DNA of 64,000 nt from Ochotona curzoniae. Taxonomy: Eukaryota > Chordata > Mammalia > Lagomorpha > Ochotonidae. The translations under genes were made by a program, and so were the position numbers. This document shows, piece by piece, positions 34,651 to 46,318 of this stretch. Each line of letters begins with the position of its first letter. Within the stretch, counting starts at the first letter, position 1. A model generated the notes under the pieces. It made no database searches. It saw only the letters and a list, made by a program, of their open reading frames with translations, and was not told the origin of the DNA. Location of the stretch: contig NW_024466599.1 of the NCBI RefSeq assembly GCF_017591425.1, positions 57,363,501-57,427,500 on the forward strand, in the 5' to 3' direction.

Positions 34651-35249
34651 ATATCTCAATTGTCCCACTAAACTGACTTCTTTAACAACATGGCTTTTCC
34701 CACTAACATTTCAAGAAGTGTATGTCATTTCTCTTTTCAACACTCATTTACCATTCAGGGTAAGCCTTTCCAAGTCTATATTCTAAATATATTTATTTAC
34801 ATCTCTCTGATTTTAGTCCTATGACTGCTATTACTCATTTCAAGGGCCAACCAACTAACATAATAGTGTTCTTTAGACAAACGTTCACTCTCAGATTTAA
34901 ATCCATTCTATACACTTTAAACAGAATATGTTCTATAAACACATACCCAATTATGTTACTGCCAAGCAGTTCACCATTTAACTAAAATAAAGTTTAAACT
35001 AATTCCCAATTTAAAGTCTGGAATAATATTGTAGTTGTGTGGTATGCAGTCTACACGGTCTATGTTGAGGAACTTGGATTTCCTTATGATACTTTATTAA
35101 CTTGTATCTTTCCTCCCTTATTCTGACAATTGGAAGTAATATTTTGGTTTAATAATTTATAGAAATCATATATCTCCTGGAAGAGCATTAGCTTCATTAA
35201 AATAAAACTAATTTATCTAGTCAATTGTCATATCCTTATCTGCTACCAT
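34651..35249. other. Unassigned AT-rich sequence
   Basis: About 0.6 kb downstream of the L1 with no clear continuation of it and nothing else recognised. Confidence 0.5.
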
Positions 35250-35555
35250 AATGTCTCAAGTAATGCTAATGCTAGTAAATATTTGTGCCAGAATACCATA
35301 TGGGCACCCATGCATGTTCCGGATGCCCTACTTCCCATCCAGCTCTGTGCTTAAAGCCTGGGAAAGCAGTGGAGGATGGCTCAAAGCCCTGGGACCTTGT
35401 ACTGGCATGGAAGACCTGGAAGAAGCTCCTGGCTTCTGGCATAGAGTAACCTCAGCTCCAGACTTTTGCAACCATTTGGGGAGTGAACCAGCAGATGGAG
35501 GATCTTTCTCTCCTCTTCATAAATCTGATCTGCCTATTCAATAAATTTTAAAAAG
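35250..35555 (+). mobile_element. CSINE with degraded 5' end
   Basis: GAATACCATATGGGCACCC, TAAAGCCTGGGAAAGCAGTGG, CTGGAAGAAGCTCCTGGCTTC, GGGGAGTGAACCAGCAGATGG and CTATTCAATAAATTTT tail. The box A region is barely recognisable, so internal pol III transcription is unlikely. Confidence 0.92.
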
Positions 35556-36662
35556 TTTTCTAAAAAATGGATTTATTGAATACATTTTCTAATTTTCTTT
35601 ATTCATCCTTTCTTTCCTTTCAACTCTTCTCTCCTTTAAATTCTGGAATATGAAATTTTGGGGGGCTTTCATTTTGTAATTAAAATAAATATCTAAACAT
35701 TAATTAAAATGTAGAATAAAATCATAATCCTCTAATCCTATCCCATCTATTCCTTCATTAACATGTATGTACTTTGTTTTTTGAAAAATAATAACAGACA
35801 CTCACATTTTTATAATAAAAACTTACAAAAATATGATATAATTTTCCATTTAGATTTGAGAATTAATTATTCCATGAAAAGTATAGTTTCTTTATATATG
35901 AGGCACATTCATCAAAATAGGTTATTAAGAAAATTAGATTTATTTTCACTAAATTATATTAGTTTTATAATATTTAGGCTCTTAACCAAGATAACTGCTG
36001 GCATTTCTTTCTGGACATTATTGTCTGCAAAGCTATTAACATTTTTTGATATATTTATGTCCACTTTCCAATAATGCTTAATGGACAATGACTGTTAATA
36101 TTTAGCTTAAAGACAAATGAAATAGCAAGAAAAGTGGAATTTTAAGCGTTTATAAAAACCTATTTTTGACTAATGGCTTTAATATGTATTACTGTATGAC
36201 CAGGATGCTATTTTTATTTAAGATCATTTCTTTTTCTGTTAAATGGCTATGATAATTCCTATTTTGAATGATATCATAATAAAAAATTAGAAAGGCAGTT
36301 TTAATGCATTTTCCCTCTATTGTTTAAAATCTACATATTACCCTGCACTCATACTTGTTAGCAAACTTCTTACTGCTACTGGATACTATCCTTACCATTT
36401 TCCTAATTTCTTTAGTGAAATCAAAACAAAGTAAATGATGCCAGCTGTATTGTTTGGTTATATTAGTATTTTCTTTTTTCCCCCTCAAGAACACATGGAA
36501 GAATCACGTTAAAAAACACAGCTTGGCAATAATTTAAAATTGAAAGGTAATATCTTTGATAAGAGCAGCAGTAACATTAGCAATAAATCATCATGAAACA
36601 AACTATGTATTAACAGTTCATTATTTAAAATTGGCCTGAGCATTTTACTTATTCTTTTTCAT
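35556..36662. other. Unassigned AT-rich sequence
   Basis: About 1.1 kb including a 103-codon plus-strand frame (35763-36074), Asn/Ile/Leu-rich as expected of AT-rich noncoding DNA. Confidence 0.5.
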
Positions 36663-36973
36663 TAAAGATTTATTTTTATTGGAAAGGCAGATATACAGAG
36701 AGCAGGAGACAGAGAGGAAGATCTTCATCCGATGGTTCACTCACCAAGTGGCTGCAATGGCTGGAATTGAGTCAATCCAAAACCAGGAGCCTTTTCCGAG
36801 TCTCCCACATGGGTGCAGGGTCCCAAGGCTTTGCGCTGTCCTCTACTGCTTTGCCAGGCCATAAGCAGGGAGCTGGATGAGAAGTGGAGCTGCTGGGATT
36901 AGAACTGGCATCCATATGAGATCCTGGCATGTTCAAGGTGAGAACTTTAACCACTATGCTATCATGCCGGGAC
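36663..36973 (-). mobile_element. CSINE, antisense, full length
   Basis: AAAGATTTATTTTTATTGG start, GAGAGGAAGATCTTCATCCG, CCCACATGGGTGCAGGGTCC, TTTGCCAGGCCATAAGCAGGG, TGGGATTAGAACTGGCATCC (box B in reverse) and GCCGGGACC end. Confidence 0.95.
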
Positions 36974-37695
36974 CTACTTATAGTATTCTAAAGCCTAGAA
37001 AAACATGTATTATTTAACAGCTCACATTTTAACAAATTATTTATATACCGATGACAATGCAAAAGCTAAACAGGAATTCCTGTTGGAAATTCCTAACTAA
37101 CATTCCTATATTCAACACAGTTTTCACCATTTTGCCCTATTGAACATTTACATGTCAATTCATTAAAAACACTTTTGAAAAGTGAATAATATTTAAAAAA
37201 AATTTTAATTAAAAATGCACACGAACTGACTTTATGTCTTTTAGAAGTTGTCTATCACACCTAAATGTTATTCCAAAGATGTTACTACTGAGCTTCTATC
37301 AGCACACGATCATGCTAACCACCCAGACAATTTTTGTGCTGCTAATGGAAAAATAGACAGGCAAAAGTCTGAGAGTATCGACTGCTTTGCCATCCAAGGT
37401 GCAATCCAGTATTGATAGACATGGCACAATAGATAAATCCATGTCTAAAAGCAAATCTCCCTAACCAGTTTACTAATAATGGCAAAGATATATGTATTGA
37501 AACTCTACTTAAGACATTTCATTTTAATGTGCACATGTATACATTAACTTATGACTCTATTACTTATTTAGACACTATTCAATTCTAGAACCAATGCATA
37601 GAAACAAATGTACCAGGATAACAATGTTCAGGTTTGATATTAGCCTTTTGGAGTAAAAATACAGTTCTTCATCTGTTTACTATATGTTTCAATAA
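36974..37695. other. Unassigned AT-rich sequence
   Basis: About 0.7 kb with no recognised element; a short dyad AGGAATTCCT lies near 37072. Confidence 0.5.
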
Positions 37696-37706
37696 AGAAT
37701 ATAACT

Positions 37707-38039
37707 GGGCCCGGCAGCATGGCCTAGCAGCTAAAGTCCTCGCCTTGAATGCGCCGGGATCCCATATGGGTGCCGGTTCTAATCCCGGCAGCTCCACTTC
37801 CCATCCCGCTCCCTGCTTGTGGCCTGGAAAGGCAGTCAAGGACGGCCCAAAGCTTTGGGACCCTGCACCCGGGTGGGATACCCGGAAGAAGTTCCTGGCT
37901 CCTGGCTTTGGATTAGCACAGCATCGGCTGTTGCGCTCACTTGGCAAGTGAACCATGGGATGGAAGATCTTCTTCTCTGTCTCTCCTCTCTGTATATCTG
38001 GCTTTCCAGTAAATAAAAATAAATCAAAAAAAAAAAGAG
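37707..38039 (+). mobile_element. CSINE, young, full length, with target duplications
   Basis: One of the least diverged copies. GGGCCCGGCAGC start, box A region TGGCCTAGCAGC (37720), box B GGTTCTAATCC (37774-37784), several CpGs and a tail AATAAAAATAAATC with an A run. Flanks AGAATATAACT (37696-37706) and AGAATATTACT (38040-38050) are the target duplication. Long frames on both strands here are SINE artefacts. Confidence 0.97.
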
Positions 38040-38050
38040 AGAATATTACT

Positions 38051-40639
38051 TATTGTCATGGCACCATGCAAGTTGCTGTGTTAGCATATGATGGGAAGCT
38101 GTAGAAAGCTGAAGGCTGCTTGCTATCTTAGAAAGACACATTTTACATGAAAGGAGAAAAGCATAGAAGATATGATAAAGGACAAGATATGGGGAAACAA
38201 ATTCCAAGTAGTATTATTCATAAAAATTCTATGAAATATTCTGTGAAATGTGGAAACTAGAGAAAGACAGAAATGGAACTATAATGAATTATAGATTTTT
38301 TAAGTCAGAAAAGGGTTGTAATTCTTAAGTGCTTTACATTCCAGGAACTAGGAACTCCATTCAAGCAGGCCAAACCATAAGGAAATGTGCAGATTCACAT
38401 GAATGTAAGAGTTCAGAAAAGCTTTAGCGCAGACTAAAAGCACTTCTCTAGTGCTGCTTCCCTGAGAGTGTCCCCTTACTTGTCATGCTTAGATTGATTT
38501 TTTTAAATGCTTCAGTCTTATAAATATCTGTGGAATTCCACAACACACAGAATAAGGATATCTCTTTTGTTGGCTTTGTTTGGTGATAAAACTTAACTTT
38601 CTGAAACCTATTATATTGTTTTCTCATATTTAACTGGTCTACGTATAGCCCCATTTTCTCACCTGAACAAATATTCTACCTGGAAAAGTCAAGTATCAGA
38701 TATGGGAAACAGAATTAGTCTTGGCTCTATCATGCCTGTCCTGTGATCTGACACTGATGAGAAAGAGGAAAATTGCATCAGTTTGTCCTAACCTGAAGCT
38801 GTTCCTGCAGAAGAAAGAGACATGGAAAGGGCAATTACTAGGAAGTCTAAGAGGGTGAGTAGAAATTTGACAAATGATGTTCATTACAACTCTCAGAAAA
38901 TAACACATTATACTTTTGTTTTAGGAAGATCATAAACTACAAAGTCCAAGAGTAACATAGAAGGACTCTAGTCATTCTCTCTGCTACTTCTAAGCAACCA
39001 ATTCTTCTCACAATTTGTTTTTATGGGGTTATTTTAAATTATTATTACATTTGGAGCTGTATAAAGATTATATGGCAAGGTGTTTACTGAAGTGAGTATA
39101 GCTTTTTGTTGTAAAATTTTACAGTCAAAAATGAAAATTTTTCAGTTTTACAAAGACAAGTTTCACAATTATTCAAAAACAGGCTCAAATTGTTTCCCTT
39201 CTAACCTAACAGCACACAACACTTAAGCTAAAGAATTTGTTCTCTTGCTATTTTTTCTCAAATAAAACTGATGCCTTGATGAAACTGCCTGAGTACCAAA
39301 AAGTGAATTTTTTCAGATATATTTTAAGCTACTAATCAGTTGACTTTCAATTAATCAAAATACAAATTGTGTGTGGGGGGTATACTAAACTTGTGTGCAG
39401 GGTTTTTCCAGCTCATCCTAGAAAAACACAAATTTGAAGCATTGCTGGAGTTTGACATGAAAAGTGTCATCGGGGTTGAGATGAAAATACCTGAGCATGG
39501 ACTCCAGGACCTTTGGTCTACCTACTGATGACAGCCAGCACACAGAGTGGGGACCTCAGATGTGCAATCACTGATAGGTTACTTACCAACCAACTGACCG
39601 ATCTCGGATGACATTCTTTCCAATGGCTCCACATACTAGGTTAGTGTGACACTGATCTGAGAACTCCACCTGTCCAGTCTGTGAGACAGCAAATGGATCC
39701 TTGAGTCACCTGCACTTTTGGTGTTTGCTAAATGGAAAATTAAAACCACATCATAACACTCTTACACAGTAGATTTTAAAAAGTCCAATGTTATGTCATT
39801 CGGCTGGTATTCCATGTGTGAGTTTACTCTCTCCTGGGTCAACTGGGTGTAAGTTTCACTGAATACAGTGTGTTTACATGAATGCATACTTAACTGAAAG
39901 ATTCAGCATTTTAATGTCGGTTCAGTGTTTCTCTGTAGGATTGAATTATCTCTTTCAAATTTCTGTTAAGTTTGAGAAGCTGTTTTTTGAATTTTAGGCT
40001 CAAGTGTGTTATCCATACTTTTCAGCAAAATTAAAATGACCTCATTTAAAAAAATTATTATTTTATTTAATATTTAATAATAAGCTATGATATCCTAATT
40101 TTTAAAATGTGAAATATGTTATTTATTTTTGCTATAGTGATTTTGTTGTATGAAAATCTTCTAACATTTCTCCCCCTTGAATAACTGGGACAAGACAGCT
40201 GGCTGGTAACACTCACTCTTTCTCTCCTGGAGCTTGGGAAACACCATTCCATTCTTCCTTGCAATATTTTGTATAAATTCCAGCAACCACAAAAGTCAGC
40301 TTTGTGAATCTAGTCATCTTGCCTCAAGGGATTCTGTTCAGCAGAAGAAATCAATTAAACAAATAGCATCTCTGTTAGAAACATTATTACTTTGTGCTGT
40401 TATTCTTAAAAAATAAAATGGAGTATAACTGCTATCAAAATAGCATTGGTATTATAACAGGTATTACAAATAAACTAAAAATTCAATGTTCATAAGAAGA
40501 CATGTGTAGGTTATATAAAAATACACCACCATTTAATACAAGCCTGATTCCTAATCATTGTAGAAAATGTGAGTTTTCAATGTTACCTGGGCATGCAACT
40601 ATTCTTTAACAAGCTGAAGAAACTGGCATCTACCTGTGT
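38051..40639. other. Repeat-poor sequence, 2.6 kb, with two candidate exons
   Basis: One of the longer stretches without a recognised repeat. Two minus-strand segments with strong splice signals lie here: 38663-38753 (no open frame) and 39587-39678 (one open frame). See findings. Confidence 0.45.
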
Positions 40640-41959
40640 ATAATTGATGGTTTTATTGTGATTAGATGCTATATTTTATCAAATGCTGTTTTATACCTAT
40701 TTATATGAGCATATGATTTTGATCTGATTACATTGCTAAACTTTAATTTAGTGACATCAAATGATTGTGTTCAATTATATTGATTTTTCAATTTTGAAGT
40801 AATTTTGAAATAATCAATTATATCCTACTGTTTTTGTATTTGTCTTTCTGTGCATTGTTTATTTTATTCATTACTGCTTTGTTGAGGATTTTATTTGTAA
40901 ATTCTTGAAAGATACTAGTCAATACACTCTGTTTGCTTATAACGTTTTTTTTTATTTTATTATTGAAATAATACTGGTCTCATAGAATGAGTCAGAAACG
41001 TCCTCTGAAGGACATTTCAGAAAATTCAAACAATTTCTTCTTAAATGTTTCATGGAATTCACCATTAAGTCCTTACTAGCCTTTGAGTTTCTGGGTTTTA
41101 AAGTCAGTAGTTACTGATTCAACTTACTTTAACAAAAACAGCCCTCATAAAATCATCTATTTAATCTTATTTTTATTTTGGCAGATTGTACTTTCCAAAA
41201 AATGATCAATTGTATCCATATCACCAAACACAGGGACATGGTTTCATTCTTTCAGCATTGTTGTAATACCCATGAGATCCGTAGTGATGCTGTCTATTGC
41301 ATTTCGAACTCTAGCAATTTGTGCCTTCTTTTTGTCGGTGCAGACCCAAGTAGAGACTTAACAAGTTTAGCGATCTTTCAAAAACTGGATTTAATTTCAA
41401 TGATTCTCTATTGACTGTTTTTTCGTTGTTGTTGTTGTTGTTGTTGTTGGCTTTTCTTCTAATTTTTATTATTTTTTCTGCCTACTTTGAATCTGTTTTC
41501 TGCTTCTAGTTTCCTAAAATGGAAGTTTGGATAACTGATTTTACATTGTTCATTCTAACGAATGCATGCAATGTTGTGATTACCTTTTAACGTTGCATTT
41601 TCCACATCATTCACATTTTGGTGTTACTGCTTTCATCTTAAAGATCAAAGTGGTTTTTCTTCTAAATTTTATGAAGCCTTTTTTTTATTGATTCAGATGT
41701 TTCAAAATGTGTTGTTCCATGCCTAATCATGCTGTTTTTTTCTAATCATCTTACCCACTGCAGCTCTTGATCAGGGTTTAATACTCCTGGTCTGGTAATT
41801 CCAACATCTTACTATGATTGACTCTGATCCTCATCCTTGCACTCTCTCCTCAAACTGTGACTTATTTGCGTTCTATAATTAATATATTGTCATTTTTCTA
41901 GATGGTTGGACATGATAAACTTGATAAAAGAAATTGTAGTAAATAAGCACTTAAAATAG
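40640..41959 (-). mobile_element. Ancient L1 ORF2 fragment, antisense
   Basis: TTTTATCAAATGCTGTTTTATACC, TACTGGTCTCATAGAATGAGTC, TTAAATGTTTCATGGAATTCACC and TTCTAGTTTCCTAAAATGGAAG are hallmarks of reversed L1 ORF2, in order from reverse transcriptase (low coordinate) to the upstream linker. It is far more diverged than the L1 at 32-34 kb. Weak similarity may continue past the SINE to about 42350. Confidence 0.75.
41425..41449. repeat. (GTT)n microsatellite
   Basis: Eight GTT units inside the ancient L1. Confidence 0.9.
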
Positions 41960-42105
41960 TTATTGTATCTATTTGAAAGAGTAGCAGAAAAAGAGATTGA
42001 GACACACTCATGAACCTTCTATCCACTGCCTTATTCCCTCCATGGCCATGACAGCTGGTTCTGATTCAGGCTGCAGACAGGGGCAATCAACTTCTCAATC
42101 TGCCA
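41960..42105 (-). mobile_element. Old lagomorph SINE, antisense, 5'-truncated
   Basis: TGTATCTATTTGAAAGAGTAG, AGAAAAAGAGATTGAGAC and CATGGCCATGACAGCTGG correspond to the reversed tail and distal body. The 5' half is missing. It interrupts antisense L1. Confidence 0.65.
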
Positions 42106-42109
42106 TTGG

Positions 42110-42874
42110 GATGTTGCTTCTGATTTGTTCTATTGATTATTTTAGTTTTCATTTTTTGAGCATACTCTTAGATTGCTTTGATAATTTTTGGAAATTTAAG
42201 GTGTTATCTTTTCATGTATTACTTAATATTCACTCACTTTTTCTTCTTTTGCTCTGTTACACTTTTAATTTCACCCCTACAAATGACAAGAATTCTGTCA
42301 CTCATAGAATGCTCATTAGTAATTTCCTTTTCTGGGATGTCTAAGATGTTTTTTCAATCAGCTATTTAACAGCATACTTAAGTTAGGAGATAATTTTATT
42401 TTATAGGAATAGAAATAGTATTTAAGTTTGATATATGGTTCACAAAATGGTCTACTGCCCACTAAAATCTACTTTGATTTGCATTTTATTTTGTAAATAT
42501 AATAATCATAGTTGTGTCATATTTTGTACAGAATAATTGCATCCTCTAGCTGTCTTATAGGTCATGTCTATTGTATGTTTTAGCTTTTCTGGATGTTTGT
42601 TTCCATCCCGTGTCCTTGGTTATTTTTGGTTAATTTTTTTAAGTGATTAAAACATATGGAGCCTATGACATTACTATTTGATATAACAACAATTTAGAAA
42701 ATATTCCAGTTTGGGGGACTGAGTTATTTGAAGGGTACCCCAAGTTATTCAATACTATATTGCAGTATGCCAGTACTTGCTTGGTGCCCTTTAATCCTTA
42801 TTCCAATAATGAGCATTTTATTTGGACCAAGAATAGCTGTACCTTAAACTCCATATTTTACATTTTAAACAAAT
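42110..42874. other. Unassigned or very old L1-like sequence
   Basis: T-rich sequence up to about 42350 may be a continuation of the antisense L1. The remainder, up to the LTR, holds nothing I recognise. Confidence 0.35.
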
Positions 42875-42879
42875 GCCAT

Positions 42880-43324
42880 TGTACAGACCCAGTCTCTCGG
42901 TTTTCTGAGTCTGCTTTCCGCAGTCCTGTAAGATCCCAGGTGAGGTGATGGAGGACCTTCAGAAGACCACTAGAGAAAGGAGATGACCAGGGGTCAACCA
43001 ACTGATCTGTTTATTGAGTGTAATAGTAAAGCTTATATATGGGGTGATAAACAAGAACCCCAACACAACAGTAACCTGATTGGTCCCCCCACCCCACATA
43101 GCCACCGATCAACTTAACAGTAACCTGATTGGTCCCCCCAACCCACATAGCCACCGAGCAACTTAACGTTCAGTTTTAGATTCAATCCTTTTTGTGGAGA
43201 GCAATCTGCAAGTTTGACCTAACCACAGTGGCCCCCAACTGTTTCCTTATTTCTCTACTGCAAGGTGGGGACCTTCCAAGCAGAGGAAAACAGAATATGG
43301 ATGTCCATCCCAGGCTGTGTGTCA
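42880..43324 (-). mobile_element. Solo LTR of a betaretrovirus-like endogenous retrovirus
   Basis: On the minus strand there is a TATA motif (ATATATAAGC, 43031-43040) and, 20-odd bases later, AATAAA (43015-43010). Close TATA and polyA spacing with a short R is typical of class II (betaretrovirus-like) LTRs. Proposed ends are TGACAC and TGTACA, flanked by GCCAT at 42875-42879 and 43325-43329. The U3 contains a 49-bp duplication. No gag, pol or env sequence is next to it, so it is a solo LTR. Confidence 0.6.
43067..43164. repeat. 49-bp direct duplication in LTR U3
   Basis: Unit 43067-43115 and unit 43116-43164 both start AACAGTAACCTGATTGGTCC and end with CAACTT, differing at two or so positions. 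The reverse of each carries a CCAAT box (GGACCAATCAGG). Duplicated U3 units often act as retroviral enhancers. Confidence 0.92.
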
Positions 43325-43329
43325 GCCAT

Positions 43330-43825
43330 CAGGTCAGAGAATATCTCACTTTGCCAGGCACCTGCTGGTTTCCTGGGGGCACAGTGTGCTGTGCCCTCGT
43401 GATCTCCAGCACAGGTCAGAAAGTTCTGGATCCACAGACGACTACCCACACTCCTCTTTCTGCATCAACAATTGGTCAGAGTGAATGATTTACCAACCTG
43501 GATGATTGACTTTCTGTTGCTTTCTGCTTAACTTTGTCCTGATAGCTATGCAAACTGAAATATACAAATGACCAAACAAAACCTCAGATCCTGTTTGCAG
43601 AATCATACACATCCATGCAGAAAACCATATATACGCCAAAACCTGTGCCTGCACCAAACATTGCCTGGAACTATGCTGACAGTTGGGAAGTAATCAGTCA
43701 TCTGATCAGAAATTGGGAAAAAGGGAAACTAATCTAGGTCATCACACTCTTCCCAACTTCTCTTCAATAATTGTAATCTAAATGCTGCCAAGAATTTTAC
43801 CTACAAGATAAATAAAGCAGTCTGA
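43330..43825. other. Unassigned sequence beside the LTR
   Basis: About 0.5 kb with somewhat higher GC than its surroundings and no recognised element. If the proposed LTR end is wrong, part of this could be more U3. Confidence 0.35.
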
Positions 43826-44007
43826 TTTTTAAAAGTATTTCTTTGACCTGCCGAGTTACAAAGTGAGAAAGATGGACAAACAGGGAGCAGGTCTCTGAAG
43901 AAATTAGATTAGAAGCAGAGCAGCCCGAACTCAAACTGTGGCTCCAAATGTGATGCTTTTATTTCAAGTGGTGGCTTAATCCACTCTGCCACAATGCCAA
44001 CCCTCGG
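43826..44007 (-). mobile_element. Old lagomorph SINE, antisense, internally deleted
   Basis: TTTGACCTGCCGAGTTACAAAG, GATTAGAAGCAGAGCAGCCCG, AACTCAAACTGTGGC and TGGTGGCTTAATCCACTCTGCC followed by ACAATGCCAACCC match the reversed tail and head. The central body is missing. Confidence 0.78.
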
Positions 44008-45417
44008 TGGCTGTTTTTATTTCAGATGGACTATAGTAGTTGTTACATCTCCATTTCATTTTGAAGAAATAATGCAACATGGGAGTGATTTTCCAGCAAT
44101 TGAACATTCTCTCTGTGATTTTTGACATGAGACTATTTATATAACTTTATTTCAATTTTCCTCTAAAAGAATGCAGAATTTTATTTAAGTTATTTGTTAA
44201 ATTGAAGTATTCTTCCTTATACAAAAGGTTTCTACAATATATGTCAGATTCTTGTGTATCGCTAACGTCTCCAATCCTTATACATATTAGACACGTTATG
44301 CAATGGCTTTAAAATGGAAATATTTTCTGTACATCAAACAGCACAAGGATTTTAAAATCAAATCTTTTAGGAAGCTTTTCTTTAAAGGCACAGTTTATTA
44401 TGAGTGAAAAAAATCTTTTCTCGACATGTTGTTCTATCGCATTCCTAAACTTAAATAGTCATTTTCAGCTGGACAAAATAGTTGACATATGAAGACTTTA
44501 TCGTATCTAATATACAAAAACTATGGCAGTTATAAAATCAAATTCAGATTAAAAAAAAATCTCCCCCTTAGAAAGACATAGTAAATATCCTTGTAGTGCT
44601 ATTGCCTGGGCTGGCCTTGTACCAGTGAAAGGTATAGCAGTGAACATGTAACCCAGAGATAACTATGTCTTAGCCAGAGATTATTATACTATAATGAAAT
44701 AATTGATTATCATGAAATTCTTTAAAGATTCGGCAAGCAAGGCAAGATTATATCATTAGGTCTAAATTTTATGAATCAAATCAGCCTAAAACGTATTTTC
44801 TCATAAAAGAATTTGTGTCAAAGGCATTCTAGTCTAATTGATTCTCTGTTTAGTGAATTAGTTACAGAAATGGCCTCTGTGATAAAGGATGGGACGCAGA
44901 AATGAAAAAGTCCCATTTGCTATGTTCAAAGAGTTTTTACTTAAATTTCACGCAAGCCAACAAATTAATGCATACTTGTAATAGTGTAGATAATATAATA
45001 ACAGTGTTAATGCAATGGAAGTAGCTAGTTTCAAGTATTTCAAACTGTTGGCATAGTTGGCAATTGGATCACTTAATTGGTAAGGCTATTAATTCAGATC
45101 GAATCATTTATTCTCCAACACAGTTCTTTGGTGAGTTACCAAGTACCATTACCTTATTCTCACCCAATGCTTCAAACACAAAAGTTTAATGAAATTATCA
45201 GGCATAGTAAAGACAGCACATGAAAGAGCCAGGTTTTAGACCCAACTAATCTAGATCCAGTCTCAGACACTTTAAAACTATATTTAAATTATCTTCATGA
45301 AAGGGGAATATGTAATAAAGGATCATGAGAAAGATACCTCTTCAAAATAAACCGACTTGCACCAGCTGGCACGAGTTTGGGGGGCTGGCATCTGGCTTAC
45401 AGGTTAAGATGGTAGCT
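44008..45417. other. Unassigned AT-rich sequence, 1.4 kb
   Basis: I recognise no repeat, motif or open frame of interest. Confidence 0.5.
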
Positions 45418-45512
45418 GGTGGACAACACTGTGGCACAGCGGTTAAACTGTCACCTGCAATATGGACATCTCACATAAGTGCAGGTTGGAGTTCTGCATC
45501 CTCCACTTATCT
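45418..45512 (+). mobile_element. Old lagomorph SINE, 5' part of a nested pair
   Basis: GTGGACAACACTGTGGCACAG and CGGTTAAACTGTCACCTGC head, GGTTGGAGTTCTGCATCC at box B, and CTCCACTT. It stops there, where an antisense SINE is inserted. The remainder continues at about 45787. Confidence 0.85.
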
Positions 45513-45786
45513 TTCTAAAGAGTTATCTATTTGAAAGCAGAGTCACAGAGAAAGGGAGAGATGCAGAGAGTGACAGGGAGATAGAAAAATTAGAGAGAGC
45601 AAAAGACACAGGGACAAAAAGAGAGAGACAGAGAGTGTTTTGTTTCATCCATTGACTTACTCCCCAAATAGCTGTATCAGCCAGGACTGGCACAGTCTAA
45701 AGCCAGGAGCCATGGGCTTCATTTGAGTCTCCCACAAGGGTTCAAGGACCCAAGAACTTAGACTATCTTTCACTGTTTTTGTAGAC
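45513..45786 (-). mobile_element. Old SINE inserted antisense into another SINE
   Basis: AAAGAGTTATCTATTTGAAAG start, GAGAGAGACAGAGAG tract, TTACTCCCCAAATAGCTG, AAGCCAGGAGCCATGGGC and CCAAGAACTTAGACTATC. Its 5' part is truncated. CACTTATCTTT on the left and CACTTCTTTA on the right are probable target duplications. Confidence 0.85.
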
Positions 45787-46030
45787 CCTGTTTCACTTCT
45801 TTAACAGCTCCCTGGTAATATGCCTCAAAAAGCAGTTGAAGATAGCTCACAACCTTGGGCTCTATACTCACACTGGAGACATATATTCTGTTCCAGACTC
45901 CTGGCTTCAGCCTGGCATGCCCCAGTCATTGTTTCACTTAGGATATAAACCAATGGGTGGAAGATCTCTCTTTCTCTCTCTCTCTCTCCATCCCTCCCTG
46001 TGTTCTTCAAATAAATAAATCTTTTTTTTT
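45787..46030 (+). mobile_element. Old lagomorph SINE, 3' part of a nested pair
   Basis: Resumes the interrupted SINE with TTTCACTTCTTTAACAGCTCC and CCTGGTAATATGCCTC, then CTCCTGGCTTCAGCCTGGC, AACCAATGGGTGGAAGATC, a CT microsatellite (45966-45990) and AAATAAATAAATC. Confidence 0.87.
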
Positions 46031-46044
46031 TTAATGCTAAGCTT

Positions 46045-46318
46045 GAAGCTTGTGTCTTGTATCAGAGTACCTTAGCTCCATATCAATCCCCAGTTTCTGC
46101 TTCCAGCTTCCTGTTAATGCATATCCTCCAAGAAGTGATCACAACTCAAGCAGCTGTGTTCCTGCATCCCTGGGGGAAGTCATGGTGAAGTTCCTGCCTG
46201 CAAACATCAGGCCAGCCAAGCCCCAGCCATTGCAGGGATGTGCAGAAGTAACCAGCAGGTAGGAGTGAGTGTTTCTCTACCCTATAAATGCCACAATTAA
46301 ATAAACTAATTTAAAAAT
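46045..46318 (+). mobile_element. Old lagomorph SINE
   Basis: CCCCAGTTTCTGCTTCCAGC, TTCCTGTTAATGCATATCC, GGCCAGCCAAGCCCCAGCC, AACCAGCAGGTAGGAGTG and ATTAAATAAACTAATTT. Its lineage (TTCCTGCTAATGCNNACCC) differs from the other older copies. Confidence 0.78.

Noticed and set aside
37720..37784. tRNA-like A and B boxes
   Set aside because: These are the internal pol III promoter parts of a CSINE, not a functional tRNA gene; the tRNA fold is not kept.
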